Assembly: GCF_017355785.1 (NCBI RefSeq)
Contig: NZ_JAFEWE010000014.1
Location: 1-64,000 of the forward strand
Origin: Desertivirga arenae
Lineage (GTDB): Bacteria; Bacteroidota; Bacteroidia; Sphingobacteriales; Sphingobacteriaceae
Direction of reading: 5' to 3'
DNA length: 64,000 nucleotides
The translations under genes were made by a program, and so were the position numbers. Positions 35,205 to 43,637 of this stretch are shown piece by piece (position 1 is the first letter of the stretch; every line of letters begins with the position of its first letter). A model generated the notes under the pieces. The model was not told where the DNA came from. It searched no databases and saw nothing but the letters and a program-made list of their open reading frames with translations.

Positions 35205-35248
35205 CTTCACGAAAAAACCTGTGAAGTGCTTGTTTCTCAAGAACAAGC
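35205..35248. terminator. Tandem hairpins between convergent genes
   Basis: CTTCAC/GTGAAG (35205-35210, 35221-35226) and GCTTGTT/AACAAGC (35228-35234, 35242-35248) are two adjacent stem-loops, 6 and 7 bp. They lie between the 110-aa gene and the leftward TonB receptor gene, where both transcripts should stop. T runs are poor, so termination is inferred. Confidence 0.45.
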
Positions 35249-35319
35249 ATTCAAATATTGGAAATTTTATTTAAAAAAAGAATAACCTTTCATTAACATA
35301 AATATCATATGGATCTATT

Positions 35320-37491
35320 TTAAAGCCGTAATTTTAATCCTCCATTCACTACGAAACCATCCAGCGGAGCATAGATATCTTTGAAAATGGGATTGGATAT
35401 ACTTCCACTGTAAATATTATCAAAACGGGTTTGACGGGTATCTGTGAAATTTTCAAAGTTGATATATAGAGAGAAGCGCTCCCATAACTTTTCAGCCATA
35501 AAACCAAAGATCCAATAGGGCTTACCTGTAGTTCTATCACTCAACTTTTGTTTGCTGTAATAGTAGGCTTCAGCACCCAACTTCCATTTATCTTCCACTT
35601 CATACATTAATACATTATTTAAGCGATGTTTAGCTGTTAAAGGATTCTGACGTAAAATATTCCCAACATGAATCTGTGCATCGGTGAGACTGTATCCTAA
35701 AAACAACTTAAGATCCTGGTAACTGAGTTTTACATTAGTTTCCATGCCCCTGCTATCCATATGGCCTGGCAAGTTGTCGAACCTATACTGACTTGATCCA
35801 TTGTTCTCCAAACTTAATGGGTTATTAAGGAAGGTATAAAAGAATAAATGATTGATGCTGAAGCTAAGTTGATCGTGGAAAAAGGCGGTGCGGTAGTTAA
35901 TGTCCCAGTTGAGTCCATAACTTGTTTCAAGCTTATTGGTATTACTTGAAACCGGTAAAACATTCTGATATTGGACGCGCTCACTCTCCTCGGTGAAAAT
36001 GGTTGGTGCTTTATAACCCAGGCCTCCTCCTATCCGAGAATTAAGTTGATCATTAATCTTGATCAGAGCTGAGGCCCTTGGCAGAACTGCAAACCCATAA
36101 TCAACAATATAGTCAGTCCTTAAACCAGTTTCCACTTCAAGCCAATCTGCAGCATGAATATTATTCTGAATAAATCCACCAAAGGTAGTTTGTGAATAAT
36201 TACGTAAAGGAACGCTTGTTTCCTGTTTTTCCTGGAATTGATCGGTCCAAAGGTTTAGTCCGCCTATCCATTCAGATCGTTCCCCGCTGTTCCTAATGTT
36301 TAACTCAGTGAATGTTCCATACTGGTTACCCTCAAAAGAATATGTCGGAATGGTGATCTTCCTATTAAAGTAACTGATGCTGTTACGTAAATTCAATTCG
36401 GTGTGCGCGGCGATTTTGTGGGTTAATGAGAACTGACTGGAAACACGTTCCGACTTATTCTTCTCAAAAAAGCTGTGACTTGGATTGTTATCTCCTTTGA
36501 TGTAATGAAGGTCTCCCCCGGTCCTCTCTTCAAAACTCGAATTTATTCCAAAATTTAAAGTAGTTTTCCCGTTAAAGAAGAGAAATAGTTTCGGGTTGAA
36601 GGTATAACGGCTGAATTCAGGAATAGCCGTAAGATCTATATTACCTGGAGCATATGCACGGTTGCTGTTTCTTGCTGTAAAAAGAGTTAGCCCGGCTTTA
36701 CCATATTTTTCTGAATAAAATCCATTCAAATCCAGTCCGCCAGCACTTGTACCATTTAAGTGGAAGTTAAGTTCCCTTTTTTCTTTGGGTGTTTTGCTAA
36801 CCAGATTTACAAGTCCTGCTATTGCCCCTCCTCCATATAAAGTTGAAGCAGAGCCTTTTATTACTTCGACTTGTTTGAGGTCTAGTGGAGGGGTCTGTAA
36901 TAATCCAAGTCCACTTGCTGCTCCTGAATATAAGGGAAATCCATCCTTAAGGATCTGGGTATATCTTCCGTCAAGACCCTGAATTCTAATAGAGGCATTT
37001 GCACTGGTAGCGGATGTTTGTTGCGTTTGTATCCCCGTACTTTCATTCAATATCATCCGGATGTCTCCGGGTTTCATATTTCCCTTCTCGTCCAGCTCCT
37101 CGCCTGCTATTACTTCAATCCTTGTAGGAATGTTGGCTATGGTGCGACTGCTACGGGTAGTAGAAACTACCACCTCATCCAGCTCCTCGCCTTCTGCTTC
37201 ATTTAATAATACCACACGATTTTCAGCTTCAGGAAATGAGAGGCTATCATCTTTTGTAGTATAACCTATGTATTGATAGAGCACCTTGTAATTTCCATTG
37301 GGTATATTGCTGAATAAAGCTACCCCGTTACTATCGGTTAATGATACTTTATTGAGTGCTGGAATAGAAACCGTGGCTCCGGTAAGCGGCTCTGCTGATT
37401 TGGCGTTTTTAAGTGTTATTTTGATATTGTTTTGTGCAATAGCGGCTATAGCAAACACCATTGCAACAAAAAGCATATATAGTCTCTTCAT
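35320..37491 (-). CDS. TonB-dependent receptor, siderophore/vitamin type, 723 aa
   Basis: An outer-membrane importer. Order: signal peptide (MKRLYMLFVAMVFAIAAIAQ), a carboxypeptidase-regulatory-like domain (residues 20-95), the plug (about 105-240: IRIQGLDGRYTQILKDGFPL, VEVIKGSASTLYGGGAIAGL) and a 22-strand-type barrel ending in FVVNGGLKLRL. A TonB box-like stretch (EELDEVVVSTTR) precedes the plug. A Cys/His-rich DUF6660 protein is encoded just upstream in the same operon, a pairing seen with metal-uptake or metal-tolerance receptors, so a metal-complex substrate is plausible but not proven. Confidence 0.92.
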   Translation of the reverse strand: MKRLYMLFVAMVFAIAAIAQNNIKITLKNAKSAEPLTGATVSIPALNKVSLTDSNGVALFSNIPNGNYKVLYQYIGYTTKDDSLSFPEAENRVVLLNEAEGEELDEVVVSTTRSSRTIANIPTRIEVIAGEELDEKGNMKPGDIRMILNESTGIQTQQTSATSANASIRIQGLDGRYTQILKDGFPLYSGAASGLGLLQTPPLDLKQVEVIKGSASTLYGGGAIAGLVNLVSKTPKEKRELNFHLNGTSAGGLDLNGFYSEKYGKAGLTLFTARNSNRAYAPGNIDLTAIPEFSRYTFNPKLFLFFNGKTTLNFGINSSFEERTGGDLHYIKGDNNPSHSFFEKNKSERVSSQFSLTHKIAAHTELNLRNSISYFNRKITIPTYSFEGNQYGTFTELNIRNSGERSEWIGGLNLWTDQFQEKQETSVPLRNYSQTTFGGFIQNNIHAADWLEVETGLRTDYIVDYGFAVLPRASALIKINDQLNSRIGGGLGYKAPTIFTEESERVQYQNVLPVSSNTNKLETSYGLNWDINYRTAFFHDQLSFSINHLFFYTFLNNPLSLENNGSSQYRFDNLPGHMDSRGMETNVKLSYQDLKLFLGYSLTDAQIHVGNILRQNPLTAKHRLNNVLMYEVEDKWKLGAEAYYYSKQKLSDRTTGKPYWIFGFMAEKLWERFSLYINFENFTDTRQTRFDNIYSGSISNPIFKDIYAPLDGFVVNGGLKLRL

Positions 37492-37555
37492 TGAATTTTT
37501 TTTTAATTCCTGTTTATAGGTGTGTAAGGTTAGATAGATAATAAAAACTTAGGAA

Positions 37556-37861
37556 TTATACTGCTTTTGGAGGTTGCCAAACCGAAGAAGCAAAGTGTAC
37601 GGGTTGCATAGAGGAATACTCGCTGAACTTTTCCCCTTTGATAATAGAAACACTAAGTTCTATTAACACTGAAGGTAGTACAACGGAAAAAGGACATCGG
37701 GCACAGTGACAAAAGGGTGAGCAGGGTGCTTCATCAGAATGCTTCTCATTACTTTTGCCCATCTCTGTACTTGCTTTGCTTTCATTTTTATCCAGGTTAT
37801 TACAGAGGTCGACCCCTGTGATAAGCATTAAAATGGTCATGAAAATTGCAAGTACTTTCAT
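37556..37861 (-). CDS. DUF6660-like small exported Cys/His-rich protein, 101 aa
   Basis: The N-terminus is a hydrophobic signal (MKVLAIFMTILMLITGVDLC). The mature part carries CSPFCHCARC, a compact cysteine/histidine cluster that could bind a metal such as copper or zinc. The C-terminus is SVWQPPKAV. I start at the ATG at 37861, since the longer frame lacks a signal and overlaps an upstream promoter-like element. It is 64 nt before the TonB receptor start on the same strand and presumably co-transcribed with it. Confidence 0.7.
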   Translation of the reverse strand: MKVLAIFMTILMLITGVDLCNNLDKNESKASTEMGKSNEKHSDEAPCSPFCHCARCPFSVVLPSVLIELSVSIIKGEKFSEYSSMQPVHFASSVWQPPKAV

Positions 37862-37866
37862 CGCTG

Positions 37867-37874
37867 CAAATATA
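37867..37874 (-). promoter_or_regulatory. Putative -7 element for the DUF6660-TonB operon
   Basis: On the reverse strand TATATTTG matches TAnnTTTG and ends 5 nt before the ATG at 37861. A CTG lies 20 nt further upstream as an imperfect -33 element. Confidence 0.4.
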
Positions 37875-38055
37875 GCAAGCTCATTAAAATTACCCAGATT
37901 GTTTTGACAAAGAATAAAGGATGTGCACCTCAGTAAAATTTGCAATTAATCTCTGCTCCTGCTGTTTAATCAATTCATAAATAGTTTAAACAAAGGGCGT
38001 CTTTTGGTTTTTCTATTTCTAGTATCTTCAATATCATCCAGCATCGAATTACAGC

Positions 38056-38694
38056 ATGGACAAATCGAATCTAAAGAATCAGCAGAGCGGCGAGCCAAGG
38101 AATGAAAGCCGAAGGGGGTTTTTAAAGCAGTCGGCAGTATTAACGGGTGTGGCTTTAACACCAGCAGTAGCTTTGAAAGCAGCAGAGAACCAGTGGGACG
38201 AAAAGCTTGCAGAGGCACTTGAAAAGATCCCTCTCAAACTAGAGGTTAATGGTGTAAGCAAAAGTTTGATGGTTGAGCCAAGAGTAACTCTTCTGGATCT
38301 TTTAAGGGAACAATTGCACTTGACGGGAACTAAAAAGGGATGTGATTATGGCCAATGCGGGGCCTGTACAGTTCATGTTAACGGTAACCGGGTTCTATCC
38401 TGTCTGACCTTGGCGGTGATGCAGGACGGGCAAAAGATCACTACCATTGAAGGGCTGGCTGAAGGAGAAAAATTACATCCTATGCAGGATGCCTTTCTGA
38501 AGCATGATGGATTTCAATGCGGGTATTGTACTCCCGGCCAGATCATGTCCGCTATTGCATGTATACGGGAAGGTCACGCAGATTCAGCAGAAGAGATCAG
38601 AGAATATATGAGCGGTAATATCTGTCGCTGTGGCGCTTATCCTAATATAGTTGATGCAATAGTAGAAGTTAAGAACGGAGGTAAGAAGGTATGA
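38056..38694 (+). CDS. paoA: Molybdenum hydroxylase iron-sulfur subunit (PaoA-like), 212 aa
   Basis: A [2Fe-2S] electron-transfer subunit of a xanthine-oxidase-family aldehyde dehydrogenase. A twin-arginine signal (RRGFLKQSAVLTGVALTPAV) sends the complex through the Tat route to the periplasm, as for E. coli PaoA. Plant-type ferredoxin cysteines lie in CDYGQCGACTVHVNGNRVLS, and the second cluster in FQCGYCTPGQIM and GNICRCGAYPN. It overlaps the FAD-subunit gene by 4 nt (ATGA). The three-gene order S-M-L matches paoABC, so an aldehyde is the likely substrate; xanthine or isoquinoline types remain possible. Confidence 0.9.
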   Translation: MDKSNLKNQQSGEPRNESRRGFLKQSAVLTGVALTPAVALKAAENQWDEKLAEALEKIPLKLEVNGVSKSLMVEPRVTLLDLLREQLHLTGTKKGCDYGQCGACTVHVNGNRVLSCLTLAVMQDGQKITTIEGLAEGEKLHPMQDAFLKHDGFQCGYCTPGQIMSAIACIREGHADSAEEIREYMSGNICRCGAYPNIVDAIVEVKNGGKKV

Positions 38695-39674
38695 TCCAGT
38701 TTCAATACACCCGGGCTACAGAGGCAAGAATGGCCCTTGATGCTATCTCGAAAGATCAGTCCTCGATGTTCATTGCCGGTGGCACTAATCTTGTGGACTT
38801 GATGAAGCGGGGAATCGTTACACCGGAAAGAATTGTTGATATATCTCGCCTTCCTTTAAACAAGATATCATATGAGGGTAAGGTGCTAAAGATCGGGTCG
38901 CTGGCCCTTAATAGCACTGTAGCCGAAAATAAACTGGTGCAACACAAGCACCCCCTGCTGGCACAAGCTTTAAACGCAGGTGCATCTGCACAGATTAGGA
39001 ATATGGCCACCGTTGGAGGTAATATCTTGCAACGTACGCGCTGTCATTATTTCTATGATACCTCTCTCCCCTGCAATAAAAGAGAACCGGGAACCGGATG
39101 TGGAGCTCTGGAAGGATTTAACCGGATGCATGCAATTTTCGGATTTAGCGACAAATGCATCGCTGTGCATCCTAGTGATATGAGTGTTGCATTGCTTGCT
39201 TTAGATGCAACGGTATTGGTGGAGGGATCTAAAGGACAGCGACGCATCCCTTTTGGAGACTTTCACCGTCTCCCTGGTGACAAACCTGAAATAGATACCA
39301 ATCTACTGCCGGGTGAATTGATTTTAGGGGTAGAGGTGCCAGATAATGGCTTTGCTAAAAATTCGCATTATCTTAAAGTACGCGACCGTGCCTCTTATGC
39401 TTTTGCACTGGTTTCAGTTGCAGCCGCATTGCAAATAGAAAAGAAGGTGATCAAGGATGCCCGGATTGCATTGGGTGGAGTGGCTCACAAGCCCTGGCGG
39501 CTGGCAGAAGCTGAACGTTCATTAATTGGAAAACCAGTATCTGAGGCTAGTTTCCAACAAGCAGCTTTGCTTGCAATGCAGGGGGCTAAAGGGTTTAAAC
39601 ACAACGAGTTCAAATTGAAGCTGGCTCCTAATTCTATTGTACAGGCCTTGAAAGTTGCCTCAAGAATGGTTTAA
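38691..39674 (+). CDS. paoB: Molybdenum hydroxylase FAD subunit (PaoB-like), 327 aa
   Basis: It binds FAD and passes electrons from the iron-sulfur subunit to an acceptor. The FAD pyrophosphate site is MFIAGGTNLVDLMKRG. An inserted segment ATVGGNILQRTRCHYFYDTS, followed by PCNKREPGTGCGAL, matches the extra [4Fe-4S]-binding loop known from PaoB and 4-hydroxybenzoyl-CoA reductase. Length fits the family. It is translationally coupled to the upstream gene and ends 13 nt before the Mo subunit start. Confidence 0.9.
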   Translation: MIQFQYTRATEARMALDAISKDQSSMFIAGGTNLVDLMKRGIVTPERIVDISRLPLNKISYEGKVLKIGSLALNSTVAENKLVQHKHPLLAQALNAGASAQIRNMATVGGNILQRTRCHYFYDTSLPCNKREPGTGCGALEGFNRMHAIFGFSDKCIAVHPSDMSVALLALDATVLVEGSKGQRRIPFGDFHRLPGDKPEIDTNLLPGELILGVEVPDNGFAKNSHYLKVRDRASYAFALVSVAAALQIEKKVIKDARIALGGVAHKPWRLAEAERSLIGKPVSEASFQQAALLAMQGAKGFKHNEFKLKLAPNSIVQALKVASRMV

Positions 39675-39687
39675 TAAATACACTTCC

Positions 39688-41928
39688 ATGAACAGGTTTT
39701 TTGATAAAGTTATAGGAGATCCGATGAACCGTGTAGACGGTAAACTTAAGGTAACTGGTGCCGCGCGGTATTCTGCAGAATATCAGCTTCCTAATATAAG
39801 TTATGGTGTTATTGTATCCAGTACTATCGCTAAGGGTAGGATCCGTTCTGTTGATGCAAAGGCAGCACTACGCTCGCCAGGAGTAATTGCAGTGATCTCC
39901 CATGAAAATGCAATTAGGGTTCCGGGATGGGCAGATAATGAGCATCCAACAGAACCTCCAACAGGCGGCAGGCCGTTAAGAGCTTTCCATAACAACCGTG
40001 TCTATTCAAACGGTCAGCCAATTGCTATAGTTGTTGCCGATACCTACGAACGTGCAAGGCATGCAGCAATGCTTGTAAAAATAGAGTATGATACAGATAA
40101 GCATGAAACCAATTTTGAGGCGAATAAGGGTAAAGCTGTTGTTCCCGCAGTTGTAAAGAAGAATCCGAAATCGGGACTGGCAGATTATGAACGCGGACAA
40201 GCTGAGGGATATAAAACTGCTGCAGTTAAGTTGGAACTGGAGTATGTTCATCCAACAGAAGTGCACAACCCCATGGAATTACAAGCTATCACGGCACACT
40301 GGGAAGCAGATGATAAGCTGATTGTGTATGATAAAGTGCAGGGAACAAAACCTACGCAACAGGCATTCGCTAATGAGTGGAAAATACCGGTGCAAAATGT
40401 AAAGGTGATTTCAGAATTTGTTGGTGGAGCTTTTGGGAATGGCCTGCATAATTGGCCGCACGAAACAGCAGCTATTATAGCCGCTAAAATGGTAAAACGG
40501 CCAGTGAAATTAATGCTCACACGCGAGCAAATGTTTTTCATGGTGGGCTACAGGCCTTATACCTGGCAAAAAATAGGAATTGGTGCAGATAAGGATGGGA
40601 AACTTACAGGTATTTATCATGAAGCCATAGGTCAGACTTCTTCTTATGAGGAATTTACAGAATCTACCCTGCAGCAAACCAGGATGATGTATACTAGTCC
40701 GAATATCGGTACGAAATACCGTCTGCTGCCTTTGGATGTAAGTACGCCAATATGGATGCGGGGACCAGGAGAAGCAACAGGTGCCTTCGCTTTAGAATCT
40801 GCAATGGACGAGATTGCCTTTGCTTTAAATATTGACCCTGTTCAGTTTCGTTTAATGAACCATACGGATACTGACCCTGACAAGAACCTCCCCTGGTCTA
40901 CCAAATATTTGAAGGAATGCATACAAGTTGGAGCGGAAAAGATAGGCTGGAGCAAGCGGTCTCTCAAGCCTGCGGGTGTTCGTTCGGGCGAGTGGCTGGT
41001 TGGCTATGGTATGGGGGTTGGTACGTTTGGTGCCCACCGTGGCGCTGCAGCTGTGCGCGCGAAACTGTTAGCTAATGGGACGGTAGTATTTCAAAGCGCG
41101 GTTACAGATATAGGCCCGGGAACTGGAACTGCAATGGTTCAAATTGCATCAGAGCATCTTGGAGTTAGTCCTGATAAGATAACTTTCCAGCTAGGTAATT
41201 CCGATTTCCCCCAGGCCCCAAACCAGGGAGGCTCGGCTACTGTAGCAACCGTTGGCTCCGCCGTAGTTGCCACCTGCAAGGCAATGAAGGAAAAGTTGCT
41301 CGGTATGGCCCCTGCCGCCGACAAACGCTTTGCCGGACTAAAGGTCGAGGATGTGACTTTCGACAAAGGATACCTTTCATTGTCGAGGTCCCCTTCAGTT
41401 AAAGTTGCCTTTACCGACTTGCTTAAGAAGCAAAACCTTTCTGAATTAGATGTACTACAAGACTCTAAACCAAACCAGGAAGCAAACAAGTATTCGAAGT
41501 ATTCATTTTCTGTACATTTTGCCGAGGTCCATGTTCACCCAGCTACGGGACAGGTACGGGTAAAGAAAGTGGTAACTTGTGCCGATGCCGGAACAATAGT
41601 GAACAAAAAAACAGCAGCTAATCAAATGATCGGTGGTGTTACCGGCGGCATAGGGATGGCTCTCCAGGAAGAAGCAGTAATGGATCACCGCTTTGGCAGG
41701 TATGTAACTAAGGATTTTGGAGACTATCATGTCCCCGTTCATGCAGACGTGCCCCCTATTGAAGTCTATTTTGTAAACAAGCCGGATTACATCGTAGATC
41801 CTATGGGAACTAAGGGACTCGGTGAGATAGCTATAATCGGGGTTGCTCCTGCCATAACAAATGCTATTTTTAATGCAACAGGAAAGCGAATAAGGGAATT
41901 ACCGGTAACACCTGATAAGCTCATTTAA
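39688..41928 (+). CDS. paoC: Molybdopterin-binding aldehyde oxidoreductase large subunit (PaoC-like), 746 aa
   Basis: The catalytic subunit holding the molybdenum cofactor. Features: Ald_Xan_dh_C domain near the start (DGKLKVTGAARYSAEYQLPN), the molybdopterin-binding core (FVGGAFGNGLHNWPHETAAI, GGSATVATVGSAVVATC), and the conserved catalytic Glu near the end in GTKGLGEIAIIGVAPAITNA. No signal of its own is present, so it would be exported with PaoA as a folded complex. The start is the ATG at 39688 as the longer frame overlaps the FAD gene and begins unlike the family. No maturation factor (PaoD/MocA) gene is adjacent, so maturation depends on distant genes. Confidence 0.9.
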   Translation: MNRFFDKVIGDPMNRVDGKLKVTGAARYSAEYQLPNISYGVIVSSTIAKGRIRSVDAKAALRSPGVIAVISHENAIRVPGWADNEHPTEPPTGGRPLRAFHNNRVYSNGQPIAIVVADTYERARHAAMLVKIEYDTDKHETNFEANKGKAVVPAVVKKNPKSGLADYERGQAEGYKTAAVKLELEYVHPTEVHNPMELQAITAHWEADDKLIVYDKVQGTKPTQQAFANEWKIPVQNVKVISEFVGGAFGNGLHNWPHETAAIIAAKMVKRPVKLMLTREQMFFMVGYRPYTWQKIGIGADKDGKLTGIYHEAIGQTSSYEEFTESTLQQTRMMYTSPNIGTKYRLLPLDVSTPIWMRGPGEATGAFALESAMDEIAFALNIDPVQFRLMNHTDTDPDKNLPWSTKYLKECIQVGAEKIGWSKRSLKPAGVRSGEWLVGYGMGVGTFGAHRGAAAVRAKLLANGTVVFQSAVTDIGPGTGTAMVQIASEHLGVSPDKITFQLGNSDFPQAPNQGGSATVATVGSAVVATCKAMKEKLLGMAPAADKRFAGLKVEDVTFDKGYLSLSRSPSVKVAFTDLLKKQNLSELDVLQDSKPNQEANKYSKYSFSVHFAEVHVHPATGQVRVKKVVTCADAGTIVNKKTAANQMIGGVTGGIGMALQEEAVMDHRFGRYVTKDFGDYHVPVHADVPPIEVYFVNKPDYIVDPMGTKGLGEIAIIGVAPAITNAIFNATGKRIRELPVTPDKLI

Positions 41929-42008
41929 GGTCTTGTACCCTGTCTTATTGTCTTGCTCCATCTGCTTACGGTAAATGAAGATCTTTTAATTTTAAAGAAC
42001 TCGAAATC

Positions 42009-42039
42009 CGTATTTATACTTTTTACGTATTTATACGTA
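42009..42039. promoter_or_regulatory. Direct and inverted repeats upstream of the PAS-AraC gene
   Basis: CGTATTTATAC occurs twice (42009-42019, 42026-42036; 17-nt period), and the second lies inside the inverted repeat TACGTA-TTTA-TACGTA (42024-42039). It is 33-63 nt before the ATG at 42072. AraC proteins bind such tandem half-sites, so autoregulation is plausible. Confidence 0.5.
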
Positions 42040-42071
42040 TAATTGCAGATTATCATTTCTTGAGTTTAAGT

Positions 42072-43124
42072 ATGGGTAAGGATACGGAGGCGCTTGGATT
42101 TAAAATACTTGCTAACACAAAAGCTTTATTAGGATATTGGGATAAGAATATGGTTTGCCGTTTTGCAAACCAGGCTTATGAGGAATGGCTCGGGATAAAA
42201 CCTGAGGATATCGTAAACAAGTCCACATTGAGAGAATTTCTCGGTCCTGTATTTGAGAAACACTTCCCAATGATACAAAAGGTGCTCTTAGGTGAACCAC
42301 AGGCCTTTGAAAGGGACTTTAAACTTCCAAATGGTGGTGTTCGCCGTGCTGTTGTGAGTTACACTCCTGATGTGATTGGAGATTCAGTTGAAGGTTTTTA
42401 CGTTCACGCTGCAGATATAGGAACACCACTCCCCCAGGGTAAGCTGCTGATGAAGTACAGAGACCACGCAATGGAGACCATCAAAACTCTGCAGTTAAAT
42501 GTGCTTTTGAGATTTCCGGGATTGGAAAAGTTGGCTGAGAATGAGGGGATCTCGCAATCAAAATTGAAAAGGGATTTTAGAATTAAAACCGGTTCCAACC
42601 CTTTCGCCTATTATAGAAAACTACAAATGGAGTTTGCTCACTCCTACCTTCGCGAAAATAGATGCAGTCGTAAGCAGATGGCTGCTCTGCTAAATTTTGC
42701 TAATCCTTCTAATTTTTCAAGCTGTTATAATAATTACCTGAGGGAGAAAAGCCTTGAAGATAAGCAGGCTAAATTAGGTGAAGAACGGTACAGGATCTTC
42801 GTGGAGCAGGTTCCTTTTCCTCTCGCCATGCTTGACAAAGATCTCAGAATACTTGCTGTTTCTGATAAATGGGTATCCGCTGATCCTGATAAAAGGAATG
42901 ATATTTTCGGAAGGAGGATACTGGACCTTTATCCGGGCATTCATCCTAAGTGGGAATATATTGCTTCCGCGGCATTGAAAGGCCGGCGTTTTTCGTCCAG
43001 TCATAACTACCTCAATAGTCGTACTGGTCCTCCCCGCTTTAAATGGGAACTCAAACCCTGGTATAATCAATTACAGGAAGTAGGAGGATTAATTGTATAT
43101 ATTGAGGAAATGAATCAGGCTTAA
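42072..43124 (+). CDS. PAS - AraC HTH - PAS regulator, 350 aa
   Basis: An unusual order: a PAS_4 domain (about residues 8-115, KALLGYWDKNMVCRFANQAY, GFYVHAADI), an AraC/HTH_18-like DNA-binding domain in the middle (about 145-225: NEGISQSKLKRDFRIKTGSN, MAALLNFANPSNFSSCYNNY), then a second PAS domain (about 235-345: ERYRIFVEQVPFPLAMLDKD). The DNA-binding domain is therefore flanked by two sensors. The start is the ATG at 42072 (a TTG four codons earlier is less likely). It heads the photosensory island and has repeats in its promoter. It may be the transcriptional output of the light pathway, which is inference. Confidence 0.8.
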   Translation: MGKDTEALGFKILANTKALLGYWDKNMVCRFANQAYEEWLGIKPEDIVNKSTLREFLGPVFEKHFPMIQKVLLGEPQAFERDFKLPNGGVRRAVVSYTPDVIGDSVEGFYVHAADIGTPLPQGKLLMKYRDHAMETIKTLQLNVLLRFPGLEKLAENEGISQSKLKRDFRIKTGSNPFAYYRKLQMEFAHSYLRENRCSRKQMAALLNFANPSNFSSCYNNYLREKSLEDKQAKLGEERYRIFVEQVPFPLAMLDKDLRILAVSDKWVSADPDKRNDIFGRRILDLYPGIHPKWEYIASAALKGRRFSSSHNYLNSRTGPPRFKWELKPWYNQLQEVGGLIVYIEEMNQA

Positions 43125-43223
43125 TAGTTACTACCTAATAGTTAAGCTTCTGCAGCTATAAATCAGACCTAAGCAGGTAGGATTTATTCTTTTGGCTGTA
43201 TTATTTTGCTCCCATTATACTAG

Positions 43224-43583
43224 ATGAAAAAGGTACTTATTATTGAAGAAGATTTAAATATCAGTGAAATCTTTCATCTGGTGCTAAGTGATCACTTTTG
43301 TGTGAAAATTTTGCATAATACGAATAACGCTTATGGTGAAATAGAAAAGTTTCGGCCCGATCTTCTTCTACTAGATCACTGGCTTGGAAAAGCTAAGCTT
43401 GCAGCACTTATAAATAAGCTTAAAAACGATAATAGATTTAGGAAGATCCCTGTAATCATTTCATCCACCGATGATACTGTTACTCATGTAGCGGAGCAGT
43501 TGAGAGCCGATTCATGCTTGCCAAAACCCTTTGATCTGGATGATCTGCTTAACTTGGTGAGGAAACATTTAGAGCAAGGTTGA
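43224..43583 (+). CDS. Stand-alone response-regulator receiver, 119 aa
   Basis: A CheY-like receiver with no output domain. The phospho-acceptor is Asp51 (LLLLDHWLG), the acidic pocket is EEDLN (with an E-E/D pattern rather than D-D), and the conserved Lys is Lys101 in LPKPF. It lies 55 nt before the LOV kinase gene and is probably a phosphate target or relay for the photoreceptor kinases. Start is the ATG at 43224. Confidence 0.88.
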   Translation: MKKVLIIEEDLNISEIFHLVLSDHFCVKILHNTNNAYGEIEKFRPDLLLLDHWLGKAKLAALINKLKNDNRFRKIPVIISSTDDTVTHVAEQLRADSCLPKPFDLDDLLNLVRKHLEQG

Positions 43584-43637
43584 GACGAAACCAAAAAGGT
43601 GTTTTTAGGGTTTATATAATAATTACAATCTACAAAT

